From NCBI GenBank assembly GCA_020536535.1, contig JAHLWZ010000222.1:124001-188000 (forward strand): a stretch of DNA of 64,000 nt, read 5' to 3'. This document shows, piece by piece, positions 21,803 through 33,392 of the stretch. Under the pieces are notes generated by a model. It was not told the DNA's origin. It saw only the letters and a program-made list of their open reading frames with translations, and did no database searches. Each line of letters starts with the position of its first letter. The first letter of the stretch is position 1. The position numbers and the translations under genes were made by a program. This DNA is from Pelomyxa schiedti. Its lineage: Eukaryota; Evosea; Pelobiontida; Pelomyxidae.

Positions 21803-23232
21803 ATGGTGCGACACTGCGCCACATCTTTCTTTTACTTTCTTTGTCGTCGTTCTCGTCGTTTCTCGTTTCCTTTTGCTCGCGTTCGTCGCGTTCAAGAACG
21901 ACGTTTCGTTTCCGTTTTTTTTCCTCGTTGATCCTTATTGTTCTTCAGGCACGCGGGCCAAAAAAACATTTGAAGCGCATTAATGCGCCCAGACATTGGA
22001 TGCTGGACAAGCTTGGGGGTGTTTGGGTGGGTTATTTATCTAACTTTCTTGATAACTCAAATTTGGGCACCATGTCGCCACCACCGCGTTTTCCTCGTCA
22101 ACCCAATTGGGTTTGGCAAACCACTCACCCAATCCTCCTTAGGCCCCACGCCCTTCAAGTGGGCCTCACAAGCTCCGCGAGTGCCTTCCTTTGATCATTA
22201 TGCTCCGAAATCGCATGAAGTACGCTCTTACCAGGAGAGAGGTTCTGGCCATTGTTATGCAGAAACTCATCAAGGTTGACGGCAAGGTTCGCACTGACAT
22301 GTGCTTCCCAGCAGGATTCATGGGTAATCTTTTGTGGGATTGAGTGTGTCAACTTACAGACACAGATGTTATCTCCATTGACCGTGTCCATGAGCATTTC
22401 CGTCTTCTCTATGACACCAAGGGCCGTTTTGTTATTCACAGGATAAGTGATGCTGAGGCCAAGGTCCGTTCTACTCCTCCAGTTTTATGCCTTACTTTTC
22501 CTACAGTACAAACTTGTCCGTGTTAGGGAGCGTTTCACAGGGAAGGGAGGTGTTCCTTACATCTCCACACATGATGGAAGGACTTTCCGATATCCCCACC
22601 CTGAAATCCATGCCAACGACACAGTCAAGTACAACATTGAGACCCACGAACTTCTTGAGTTCGTCAAGTTTGAAGTTGGTAAGTTCCGTCGACCCGTTTT
22701 TGCCAGCCCTAATTTTACCCAAGGTAACCTTGCCATGGTTACTGGTGGACACAATCTTGGGCGTGTTGGTCTTATCATGCGCCGCGAGCGCCACCCCGGC
22801 AGCTTTGAAATCATCCACTTGAAGGATGCCGTTGGCCACGAGTTCTCCACCAGGATCAACAACGTGTTCTGCATTGGCAAGGGGAGCAAGAGTCTCATAA
22901 CCCTCCCCCGCGGCAAGGTCCGGATCCCTTCCCCACTTCAACACCCCCTCCCTCTCCTTTCTTTTCCTTTCCTCTCCTAACTAACCTTCACAAAATAGGG
23001 AGTCAGGAAGTCCATTCTGGAGGAGCAAGAGCAGAGGTACAAGCTGGAGAAGCAGAAGGCAGCAGCCGTGGCCGCCTCTGTTGGCAAGACCCCAGTAGTC
23101 AAGAAGGAGAAGTCCAAGGCCCCCGCCAAGCCCAAGACCGAAGCCAAGGAAGGCAAGGTCAAGCACAAAAAGGTCAAGCACACCTCCTTCACTGGCCAGT
23201 TCGCCCTCCCCGTCAAGAAGGCCAAGGAGTAA
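21803..23232 (+). CDS. RPS4: 40S ribosomal protein eS4 (RPS4)
   Basis: Six exons: 21803-21805 (ATG alone), 21949-22026, 22143-22323, 22360-22463, 22507-22917, 22999-23232; 336 residues. The N-terminus [47 protein letters not shown], the KOW-like [19 protein letters not shown] and [14 protein letters not shown] are diagnostic of eS4. The usual family length is about 260 residues; the extra 70 form a Lys/Ala-rich tail ([18 protein letters not shown]). The first exon holds only the start codon, a common arrangement in ribosomal-protein genes. Confidence 0.97.
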
Positions 23233-23573
23233 ATGTTCTCGACCTCAGTTCCACCCGCTCACACAACCCGATAACTAAAATAACAACAAGACACCCAACC
23301 CCCTTCTTGAGAGTTCTTTTTTCTTATTGGTTTGTTTCTCTACCTGCTTTTGTTGCTCTAATCTGTTACAAAAGTTTGTTGGAAAAACCCAAAACGGATT
23401 TGTGTTAAATTTAACACATTTGTGGGTCTTGTGGTGTAAAAATGTTGACTGGGTTATTTCTACAGAGCTCTTAGGGTTTGCGCACTCAACTCCTATCACC
23501 CTTGAGGTCCAAAGTATCAAACGGTTTCTTAAGAGAAAGTGTGTTAGAAATGACAGTGCTTATGAGTGTTAGA
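23233..23573. other. Convergent 3' intergenic region
   Basis: About 340 bp between the 3' ends of eS4 and RAD21. It is T-rich near 23315-23345. Open frames of about 80 codons on both strands look non-coding. No RNA gene recognised. Confidence 0.4.
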
Positions 23574-25871
23574 TCATACATCTTTCTCAATGACGATGTC
23601 CTGGTAGGGTTCTTTCTGTGAGAGTTTCACTACTCCATTAGACTGCAAAACCAGGAGCTCAAAAAAGGTGGTTGCAGCAACCTTTCTGGTCTTGTCTTTC
23701 AACATGGCAAAGTATTCCACACCACCACGAGGATTCTTTTTTTTCTCAAAATAAAGTCTCAAGAACCTAGGGTGTTTGAGTTAAAATGAAAGTATATGGG
23801 GGGTTGGGGTATTACTTGAGCATGCGCTTTGACCTGTCACTCCACCCAGTTTCTGCTCCAGGGGGTGCCAAAGGCTCCATCTTTTTCGGTTCAGTGGTTT
23901 CAGCGGCAGGTTCATCCGTGAACCTAGGCTGCTCTCCTTCTTCTGCTGGTTTGGGTTCTTCTGCAGTTTCATCTTGTACAGGTTTTCCACTGTGTTTCCG
24001 CTTGGTGCCTGCATGTATTTCTTCATCACTGTCTTCCGCCGCAGCACTTTTTCTGGCACTTTTGGGTGTTTTGGGGGGAGGTGGGTGTGTTGGTGATGTA
24101 GTTCCCTCTTCTTCTTTTTGGGCTTCCTGATCTCCTGCCTGAGGAACGGGTGGCGGTGGGGAAACAGGAACGGAAAATGAAGAATCGACTGTGACCTCTG
24201 GTGCGGGAACAGGTACATCGGGAATATCGAGGGAAGGTCTGGGTGAAGGAACGGAAAAGGAATCCATGGATGTGCGGGGTTCAACATCTAACAGCGATTG
24301 TTATGACCACTAGAAAAATTCATCTTCATTCGTAGTTTGCATTCTTTGTAGCTTTATTATTTTATATTTTATACATAATAAAACTAACCCAGAGCTACAT
24401 CAGGTTCAGTAACCTCTGGCATTTTAGAGGGTACTGTACTTCTCTTGAAAAGTTCAATGAGTTCATAGGGAAGGCCTACAACAAGGTAAAAAAGAAGCAA
24501 AAGTGAAAAGCATTAATACCAGGGGTGGTTGGTGTAATGAAAAGGTTATCTAAACCAAGCATATCCACACTTCTTTGTATCATGGACTTCTTTGTTGGTG
24601 GAGCAGTAACAACTTCGCGGAGAGTTGGTGTGGCATTTTGGAGTTGTTGTTCAAATCGCCTTATATATTCAATTTAAATTAAATCTAGACACAATGCATT
24701 GAAACATACGAATTGGACACGATAGTTGTGGCATCAATGGGAATGGGCTTATGGCCTTTAACGTGCAGCACATCGGGCGATGCCTCAACGGGTACTTGGA
24801 GGTATCAATTAATCTATTGCGGATCAGAGGAGTACCTGTATCCAATGAAGCTAATGGTCCCACAGGAGGGGGGGCCGGTGTAACTGGTTCCAGGGGTGTA
24901 GCAGGAGTTTCAATGGGACCAATGGGACCAGGTGTAACTGTTGGGCCAATTGGGGATGACGGTTCAACTGCGTCTGATGTTCGTATACTGGTATCAGGCG
25001 CTTCGACAACAGGCATCTCAGGTGGGGCTGGTGTTTCAATACTAAGAGGTGGAGGAGCAGGAAAGTCCTCCTTATCGTCATCGTGAGGTTCAGAGCCAGA
25101 GGATGTGGCAAGATCACCAAACTCGGATTCTGAAGTGGAGTCGGGTTGCTGAAAAAGGTGAAAAAGAATTAAGATGCAAATTTCTCACTTTTGACTTCAG
25201 TTCATCCTTACGAGGCATCTCTGGTGATGGTAAACCCAATTCTTGTTGCTCTCCAACAGGTCCTGGCAATACAGAGTATTTAGTGTTTAAAAGTTTTCTC
25301 CCTTTTGTGTACCTTCTATTGGGGGTAACTTGTCCTGCAAAAGCATGAACGTGTTCTCGAAGTTGAGAAGTTTTTCAGGTTTTCCAAAATCAAAATTGTC
25401 CCTGTCATTCGGCTAAGAAAAGAATGTTTTAACCAACGAAGGGTACATTGAAAGCTCAAGTGTAGTTGCTTGTTCGGCTTTATCCCAATTCTCGGGAAGT
25501 GTAATAGCAGCAGTAGTGGCAATCAGTTGGTCTTCCGGCATATCAACAAAACCAGGTCTGAATGCCTTGTTCATTGTTGGTAAACAAGTAGAACAAAATT
25601 GGGGTAAAACCATCTTCATTTTTGACAAGGCCTCATTACAATCTGATAATAAATAGCCCACTTTGCGAGAATATATTCTTACAACACCCAGCAGTAAGTG
25701 CCCTGAGACACGCAGAGCCATTGGCACCTCCGGCTCAGCAATTGATTTGACGGATACAATGATATCCGTGTGGAAGATCTGGTATTTTGTCAACTTCTTG
25801 TCCCAATGAGCTGCGAGCCAGATCTTGGCCAAAGGTCCTTTCTTGGCGAGGATGAGCTGCGAGTAAAACAT
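23574..25871 (-). CDS. RAD21: Cohesin subunit RAD21/SCC1 (kleisin)
   Basis: Start ATG 25871 ([18 protein letters not shown]) is the kleisin N-terminal helix that binds SMC3. It continues [38 protein letters not shown] and [11 protein letters not shown] as in Rad21/Rec8. The centre is Pro/Glu/Ser-rich, and the last exon carries the winged-helix end that binds SMC1 ([28 protein letters not shown]). Ten exons join in frame; one intron is only 21 nt (25413-25433). It functions as the ring-closing subunit of cohesin in chromosome segregation. The mitotic form is inferred from similarity; a meiotic Rec8 cannot be fully excluded. Confidence 0.93.
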
Positions 25872-26138
25872 GACCAATCAGTATTCTGATTTCGAGTGTT
25901 GACACAGCTGTTGGATTCAAAAGCCACGGTCACGTAACGACCACACAGGTCTTTCTCCTTTCCTCGTGCAAACCAATACGAACTCGCAGATTATAATTTT
26001 GTTTTGTTCGCTGGCGGTAATTTGGGCGTCCGAGGTAATGCGCCGGGCAATGCTGTCCGGGTTGGTTGAATCGAAATTAGAGGTGAAAATAGAAAGAATT
26101 TTTTTTGTTTAGTCTTCGCATCTGGTATCTGCTGGGGG

Positions 26139-29100
26139 TCACAGAGACTGCACCCAGGATTCCTTCTCGGCCTGTAAGTCTGCCATCTCATCCAGATCTC
26201 GTTTGCGTATGCACATGAGGACTTTGCGAAGTGCATCGGCGGTTTTTAGCTGCAGCTCCCATGATGCCTCCCCGGGTCCGGCTGATTTGTTGACCTCTTC
26301 TTTGAATTTGTTGAGCTCAGCTGATATGGCCAGAAAGATTGGTGTGGCGTGATCGATTGTGAGTGTTCGCGTTTCAGCGATTTGGTAAAGTAGCAGAGAA
26401 TCGGGATTCTCTCGTGGGTGTTCGAGAATCTAGTGTATTTTTGGGTTTTTATGTTAGAGAGATTTGAGATTGAATTATTTTGTTGTGATATCTCGTCATA
26501 CTAGTTTTGCTTGGTTTGCTGCTTGCATGATACTGGATGTGAGCCGGAAGTTGGACAACATGTTGACACCTTTGTTGCACAAGTCAATGTCTCCCCTGAG
26601 ACCGGTGACAACCAGCCTCATCTTGTCAATTGCATCAAGCATTTTTGTTGTGGATTGAGCTGTAGCACTGTTAAATATCTCAGGAATCTGACGTCACTCG
26701 TTACCTGGTCCCGGAATGGAAGGTTTCGCAGGAACCACCGGTATCACCTTGGGAGCAGGTGCCGGAGTCGAGACCGGGGCAGGGGAAGGTGCTACTGTTG
26801 GTGTAGGTGTTGGCGTCGGTGTGGGGGTAGGTTTTACTGCAGGTGTGGGTGTGGGTGCCGGGGTGGGTGTTGGAATTGGGGTCACTACTGCTTTTGGTGT
26901 TGGTGCTGGTTGTGCGGGAGTGGGTGCGGGTGCCACGGGAGCAGGCGTGAGGATAGGTGTGAGTGTGGGTGTTGGTGTAGGCGCTGGTGTTATGGGAACT
27001 GGCGACGGGGACCGGGTAAAACTCGAATGAAGCGACGTTGGTGATGCAGCGGGAACGGGTATTGGCATGTTTGGGTCATTTTCTTCTGGCTTCAGCATTA
27101 ACGTCTGCATTGCCTGAAACGCCTGATTTGGGGCTGAGATGTTGACGATAGACTATTGCGGTGTACCTCTCGTATCCACTTGAGTCTGTGGGCATACGGC
27201 TTCATGTCTTCGATTTCATCTAACAGGGATAACGAATCAGCAAGTTGTTCCACATAATCAGTTGAGGTTTGGATAACAGCTACAACAGTTTGTATGATTT
27301 GACCAGCAGTTTCCAACTTAGGTTGACCAGGAGTGAGTGGTGATGGTGCCAGTGAAGGCAGGTCTATAACCTCAATGGCTGTAGCTTGGTACTTCATATT
27401 ATTAGGTCCCACTTTCAAAAGGAAATTGTTGCACCTTTTTCAGCTCTTTGGCTACTCTTACAAAGAAGACGATTTGCTCTTTGGTGTAGAACTGTTCCGT
27501 AAGCATGACTATGATGCTGGAAGAAAGCTCATACAATGAGGTAACAACTTCATAGGATTCTTCGCGAAATATATTTACTGGATCATTATCCTTAAGGGCA
27601 TAGGAATAAGTGTCGTAATCACTTGCACCACAGTTAGACATACATCTGGGTCACCTTCAGCTGATCCACTTGTAAATGACGCTGAGAGCTGGGATTGGGT
27701 GGAGGCAGACGGTAAGGTGGAGGTGGTGTACTGGACAGTGGAATCTACTGGAACCTTTTCTAAATTGAGTTCAACAATATTGTGGTGAGTGATACATCAA
27801 AAAGAGCATAAAAGTTGACAATCATAAACTCCACCACCCAGTTGACCAAAGGTGTGTGGGTCAAAACATTGCTGGGGTCATCTTCCTTTGGACGGAGTAA
27901 ATTTGAAGCAATGCAGGTCGCACTAAAGCTTGTAAGACTAAAAGCAAGCAGTGTGTTTCAGACATGTTTTTGGGACTCATGTTGTTTTTGGATTGTGCAG
28001 CAGCAACTTCTTGCATAAAAGTAAAGATGTACTTGAGGGTGTTTAGATAGGTTATTGGGATTGGCTTGAGTAGTTCTTTCATCCGTGGAACACGTGTAGG
28101 ATCTGGCTCTACAATCTCTCTCTCAACTATTGGGCTAAGGTAAGAAAACGTGCATAGAGACAGCCGTAAAACCTTCTGCAAAACGAATAAAATTATCATA
28201 TTGTGCAAAGCTAAGAAGTGGCTCGGGCAGGAGCCTGAAATTGGGTGCAGAAAAGAAAGGGTTAGTTAAGGATATTCAGTTAGGTAAGGCTATTAAGCTA
28301 CAGAGCAAACCTTAGGTATTGCTTGAAAACACCAGCAATATCGTGTGTTGTTTGTGCCTCGAGATTGGGATCCTTTCCTGTTGAGATAAATTGGAACATG
28401 CATACAATGAACAACTTGCAATCTACCTTGGTCCCAATCTTCACGTATGGAATTCATGTTGCGAAGTTGCCCTGGGATCCTAAAAATACCAGGTTCGTTT
28501 ATACCTGCAGTAGGAAAAAAAAAATGTTAGAGCAAGATATTGGCTAGATTGCAAATGCCATAGCGCGTTAAATACTACAACAGAATGACATACGTTTCCT
28601 GAGACAATCGAGGCACTTGACAACTACATAAGGAACTTGTCCGCATGTGGGTTCCAAAGGAAATCCAAAGCACTTTGGCACAGCCTTACGACTTCTAATT
28701 TTTTTTGTTATAACATTGAACCACTAGGCAGCCATAGAAAATGGGAAGGTCAATAAACTAAACAATACAACAAACAATAGAGTAAAAGCAGAAAAACGAG
28801 ACGCAACGGTGCTTTGGCCTTAGACCGTCTGGTCAATTTATTGAGTGCACTCATTCTATTACTTTTACTGATGGCACTGTAATCTAACTACTCGTTTACT
28901 ATGATGAAGGGGTAATGCCAAAACGAAATCAACCCGAAGTTGAAAAGAACAAAAAAAAAACATGTTGATTCGATGAAAATCAAGGCACTTCGGTTGGGAG
29001 TGACGACGAGAGCGATGTCTTGAGTGCCAGGAATTTGTCTGCGTCGTGGAGGGAATTAGCCTATTAAATGTAGGATGGTTTTTGGTCAACTCACGCACCA

Positions 29101-29846
29101 TGCAATTCTTGTTGTGTTGTAACTCCAAGTTTCCACTCTGCCAGGAACTGCTTGATGGAAAAAACCCTTTCTGACCATACTGCCTGTTTTTTTGGAGTAT
29201 TCATTAGTTTAATGGTAGATGATTAGGTTGTTTCTAAATGATTATCAATAAACAATTGTTTAAGGCACATTACCTGTTCCTCCTCTTCTCGCTTCTTTAT
29301 CCGTGCAATCTCGTTTTGAAGTTTGTTTATTTCTATAGGCAAGTTACAGAAACAAAGTGCAAACAGTGCCTACCTTCTTGCCATTTCAGTGACTCTTCTT
29401 GTAAGAAATTTATTCTGGCCTGCAAGGCTTCTTTTTCCACCTGCTCTTGTGACCTTCTGGTTGTTACCACACTGCAATAAGGAAAATACAAGTAAGGTTA
29501 GATACTGCCCCTTCACTAAACCTCCTGTCAATTTCCATGGGGTCGGTTTTGGCTTCCATTTTCTTTGCCCTCCTTCTTGCCCTCCAGTCTTTGCCAAACG
29601 CTTTCACTTGTCCCGCTGTCTCCACCATTGCCTCCCATGCATCTTTCACCTTCATTACTAACTTTACATAAACCACCAGATTCCAAAAGTCAGTTACAAC
29701 TGTCTGGCCCTCCACTGCAGAAAGTCACAGGGCCCTTGTGGGCAGACCCAAACTCAACACACCAGAAGTGCTAATCAACAACTCAAACAGAAAATCTCCC
29801 AAAACTTTGTTACACGATCTGCTGATCCTAAAGAAAAGCGCCCCAT
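26139..29846 (-). CDS. RhoGAP-domain protein with Pro/Thr repeat region
   Basis: Start ATG 29846 (MGRFSLGSADRVTKFWEIF). N-terminal helices and coiled coil (AWEAMVETAGQVKAFG, INKLQNEIARIKKREEEE) precede a basic stretch (MSALNKLTRRSKAKAPLR). The RhoGAP domain runs from KCFGFPLE through EPGIFRIPGQLRNM (arginine finger), GVFKQYLRLLPEPLLSF, VPRMKELLKPIPITYLN to NLLRPKEDDP. Then come a helical region, a Thr/Pro repeat tract, and a helical C-terminal module (MLDAIDKMRLVVTGLRGD, ATPIFLAISAELNKFKEE) ending VQSL, TGA 26139-26141. It should switch off a Rho/Rac GTPase and link to membrane or actin. About 20 exons; introns include 20-nt (27135-27154) and 28-nt (27385-27412) examples. Confidence 0.85.
26716..27010 (-). 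repeat. Thr-Pro dipeptide-coding tract
   Basis: About 300 bp of GGT/TGG/GTT-rich plus-strand sequence encodes, on the minus strand, alternating Pro with Thr, Ala or Val (TPTPTLTPILTPAPVAPAP and similar). It lies within the RhoGAP gene. The complementary strand gives a spurious Gly/Val frame. Confidence 0.8.
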
Positions 29847-29918
29847 CAAAGGGCGAAAAAAAACCCAAAGGAGAAAAACAAAAACCCAAACTCCAAACGT
29901 AACGACGAGCCCACCCGG
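29847..29918. promoter_or_regulatory. 72-bp bidirectional promoter region
   Basis: Head-to-head starts at 29846 (RhoGAP, minus) and 29919 (ankyrin-ART, plus) leave 72 bp. The sequence is A-rich on the plus strand (aaaaaaaaccc, gagaaaaacaaaaaccc). Both transcripts must start within it or overlap the partner's leader. Confidence 0.5.
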
Positions 29919-32123
29919 ATGTTCCTGAAGAAGAACAAGAGCAAATCAGATCTCAAGAAGAGCACTGCCTCGTCCCCGTCTCCGTCTCCGTCTCCGTCTC
30001 CATCTTCCTCTTCTTCGCCCTCGCCATCCTCAACTTCTTCACAACAGCAACAGCAACAAGAACAAGACCTGACACCTCCAACGATCGCCACAAGGACTGC
30101 CACGCCACCCACAATTACGGTTTCCCCCAGTCCCGATGTCACCAACTCGCCCCCTCAATCGTCACAGACTTCGGCGTCCCCCGAACCGACGTCGAAACTC
30201 AGGCACTCGTCGTCCACAACAACAACAACAACAACCACCAAGGACACCAAATCAACGCCGAACAAGAAGAAGGGAATAGAGAAACCACCCAAGAGGACTC
30301 CATTGTGCCAGGCTGCGTGGAAGGGCGACGAGGCCACTCTGAGGTCGATGCTGGAATCCGGCTGTGATCCAAACGACGATCCAAAGCCACCACCCACAAC
30401 TTCTGCCAATTCTGGTAGCGAAACGGCAAGCACGTCGCCTGAGGATCCTGGTACTGGTAATGGTGGCAATGAACATGAGGAAGGGATGGAGCCGCTGAGG
30501 CTAATGACACCTCTGCATGCTGCTACTTACAAGGGCCACGCTGCCTGTGTGCGGTTACTGTTGGATCATGGTGCCGATCCAAACAGGACAGTCAAGAACC
30601 CTGCCCATGGAATTACTGCCATGTACAATGCCGCTACAAATGCCGCTTCTGGCGGTGCCAAAGCTGGGGCAAAAGCTGGAGCTCTGGGCGGGGCTGTGTT
30701 CGGGCTTTTTGGTGCCGGTGCGGGTGCTGCCATGGGTGCCGGTATCGGCGCCGCTGTTTGTGCTGCTACGGTTTGTAGTGGGCTGACTACTCCACATGGA
30801 GTAAGAGAAGGGGACACTCCATTACATATCGCCGCTCGCATAGGCAAACTCGGAGTAGTAGCTATCCTGGCCCCTGTCACTAATCTTACTGTAAGAAACG
30901 GAGATGGGAAAGGGCCTATAGATGTTGCTCATAATGCGGTAAGGCAGTTAATTATTGACCAGTCTTACGGGTCTTCTGGAGGAAGCACCTCTCGAAATCC
31001 TCCTAGTTCTCCGTCGCCTTCCCTTTCCTCTGAAACTTCAAGCAGTCCAAAAGAACCTCCGGCAACTCGATGTGTAGCTCCACCAACACCGACTTCAGTC
31101 CAGACTCAAGCACAACTCGCAACTCCACCCCCCGCGGTTACGCCTGCATCCCCTTCACCCCATTGGGGCACCCCATCCTTACCACAAGCAACCAGGGGCC
31201 CTCAACAACCACTCATTCAACAGTCTCAAGAAGCACAACCAGCTGTAGAACAAACCCCCACAACAACTGGAAAGCCGAAAGAGCGCAGCATGAGGTGCTT
31301 CATTCCAGAGAGTGAGACAACTGAATACAAAGGAGCCTTGGTAATCCCAGACAAGCCTACAAAGAGTTGCGCGGAAGTACTCACAGGTAACGAGGATATA
31401 GGGAGATGTGTACCGTTTCTGTCAAGGATAATACCCGACTGTGAACTAATAATGTCTGAGACAATTCTACAGCGGGAATCAGCACGTCACTTGGTTCTTT
31501 CTCCCTTTTTTCAATTGTTTGTCTAATTTCAGTTTTTTTTGGAAGATAACAGAGCACCATCTGACAGACGATGAAGTCCTGGCACTCATTGTGTACTCGT
31601 ATGACGTCAGGCCTCTTGGGGGATCAGATACACAAAATTTCTTTTTCCAACTGAATGAAGTCCTGAGGAAACGAGTATGACCAAGACCTCTCCCTTTGCT
31701 TCCCTCTCACCCGTTTCGCAGGGAGCTAGTTTTGAAGGTTGGCGTGGTTACATACACTATCTCATGAGTGCCCTTAGGAAACTACCCAGCTACAGTGGAG
31801 TAGTTTACAGAGGGAGCAACAACCCAACCACAGCCCGGCCATATACGCGCGGAACTTCAGTGGTTTGGTCTGCTTTTTCATCTACCTCGGCACTGGAGAG
31901 TGTTGCAAGAGACTTTGCTGGGACACAGGGTGCACTCTTTTGTATTGAGATAACTAATGGTAAGGACATATCGGCGTTCTCAGCAATAGCTTCTGAAAAA
32001 GAGGTGCTGCTACCACCAAATGCCAAGTTTGTGGTAACAAAGGGCTTTGAGTCTTCAAACACTGGCCCTTATGGCGTTTGTGAAATCCACCTCCTTGAAG
32101 TTGTCTCCTCATTCAAGTGGTGA
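29919..32123 (+). CDS. Ankyrin-repeat ADP-ribosyltransferase
   Basis: Three exons (29919-31485, 31553-31674, 31722-32123) give 696 residues. The N-terminal 120 are Ser/Pro/Thr/Gln-rich. Ankyrin repeats lie at about 125-155, 197-225 and 295-345 (MTPLHAATYKGHAACVRLL; GDTPLHIAARIGKLGVV). Between the second and third is a Gly/Ala-rich hydrophobic segment (about 240-285). A disordered linker leads to a C-terminal ART domain with the R-S-E signature of arginine-specific ARTs: VVYRG, WSAFSSTSA, and EKEVLLPP (ExE, both Glu present). Stop TGA at 32121. It should transfer ADP-ribose from NAD to a protein target. There is no signal peptide, so it acts inside the cell. Ankyrin plus ART combinations are frequent in phagotrophic amoebae. 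Confidence 0.87.
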
Positions 32124-32238
32124 AAGGTAGAAATTACCTTTTGTACTTACTGTGTAAGCCAAAACAAACAACAAAAAAAAGTTTTCCTTTTACAATTTTT
32201 GGTTCTCAGTGTAGTGGAGAATTATTTTTCCCACAGGC

Positions 32239-33104
32239 TCAAAGAGTGCCAAAGTCGCTATACATAAAAATACCACACTGACAAGTCAAGGTAAGTTCAG
32301 GAAGATAACATTTTTTACAAACCTCAGCATCACGATTCCAGCTATTCTTGCAGCTTCCTCATTCTCATAGACAATTTCCTCAGGTTCTTCACAGTTCATG
32401 GCAACCGTGAGGATAAAACTATAATATGCCCCCATCAGATTGGAAGTCCCCCGTCATTTTTATTAGTACCTGCAGTCATTTGGCCACTCCACTGAGCAGA
32501 TACAGAGAGAGCTGGTCCCAATCTGACAAGTTTCCTCAATCATCCCAGGGCAGTGTTGATTGCACAATATCTCTGTTGTTGCGGTCCTTGGAGTGCCGCA
32601 TGGGTAACCACTATCCCCTCCCTCAAAAGGTGCTGTGAATGTAGATATTGTTGCCAAGTCCTCTTGAAGATTGTGAGGATTCCTGCATAAAACCGGGATC
32701 CCGGCATACCTACATCCAGAGATACAGCAGACTGCATGTCACCGGGGTATCCAAAGAAAATACCCTCCCACTGTGACCGGTCAAAGCTGGTGTCCTGTGC
32801 TTCAGAAGCAACCGCACCCTCAACAACATATACAGAGGAGCACAACGACAGAATAGCGGTGAAGTTGGCCCCAGAGTCCTCAAACTCATACACCACTTCA
32901 ACACCCTGGTACCCCCACTTGAAGAAATCGATTAGTTCATTGGTTACTAGGTGAAAGGGGGTCCCATACAAAACTGTAGTTGAAGGCCTCGTTACCTCCC
33001 TTGTACTTCGCACTGCATTCATTCGCCGTAAAGAAGGCCGATGAGCTCAAGGCTCGCCCAATGAACATACATATTAGAGCACAAGCTACAAGCCTCGCTA
33101 CCAT
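32239..33104 (-). CDS. Secreted or lumenal Cys-rich protein, MRH-like
   Basis: Start ATG 33104 gives a signal peptide (MVARLVACALICMFIGRALS). After splicing, the mature part has Cys residues spaced CSAKYKG, ILSLCSSVY, GYPCGTP, EILCNQHCPGM, TCQIG, LCICSVEWPNDC, and MNCEEPEE, with a GANFTAIL glycosylation-type site and a GIFFGYPG strand. The pattern resembles mannose-6-phosphate-receptor-homology/ATG27-type lumenal domains, but no diagnostic residue set was confirmed. The C-terminal part (IVYENEEAARIAGIVM) is short, with no clear membrane anchor in the model. Stop TGA 32239-32241. The 3' splice choices are less certain than the start. Confidence 0.6.
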
Positions 33105-33392
33105 TGTTTCGGTTTGTGTTGAAGGTCGTTCTCAGAAGAGCACGAGATGGAAGCACAAGAAGCTTCCATCTCCAGAGCAGGAAGAAGGAGATTGAGGGCA
33201 GCGCCCACAATCCTGCCTGGGGTAGACGAGCGCTCTGTGTTGTCGACACTAAGGACGATCAGGGTGCCACCCCCAGTGAGAGGTTGCCGGGAGGTAATAG
33301 ATGCCAACCCCAACTTGATGTCATTTGGGGTACAAGCAAACAGCCCGAAGAATTGGATCAAGAAAAAAACAACCTCACTTGTGTACGTTGAC
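33105..33392. promoter_or_regulatory. Divergent promoter region
   Basis: 288 bp between the minus start at 33104 and plus ATG 33393. The plus frame is open upstream (from 33147) but its codons are not protein-like, so the downstream ATG was chosen for the GTPase gene. No element recognised. Confidence 0.3.

Noticed and set aside
26511-27044. Plus-strand Cys/Gly-rich and Gly/Val-rich open frames
   Set aside because: Antisense shadows of the Thr-Pro repeat in the RhoGAP gene.
29846-30145. Minus-strand 99-codon frame overlapping the ankyrin-ART start
   Set aside because: Antisense of Ser/Pro codons; its end coinciding with the RhoGAP start is chance.
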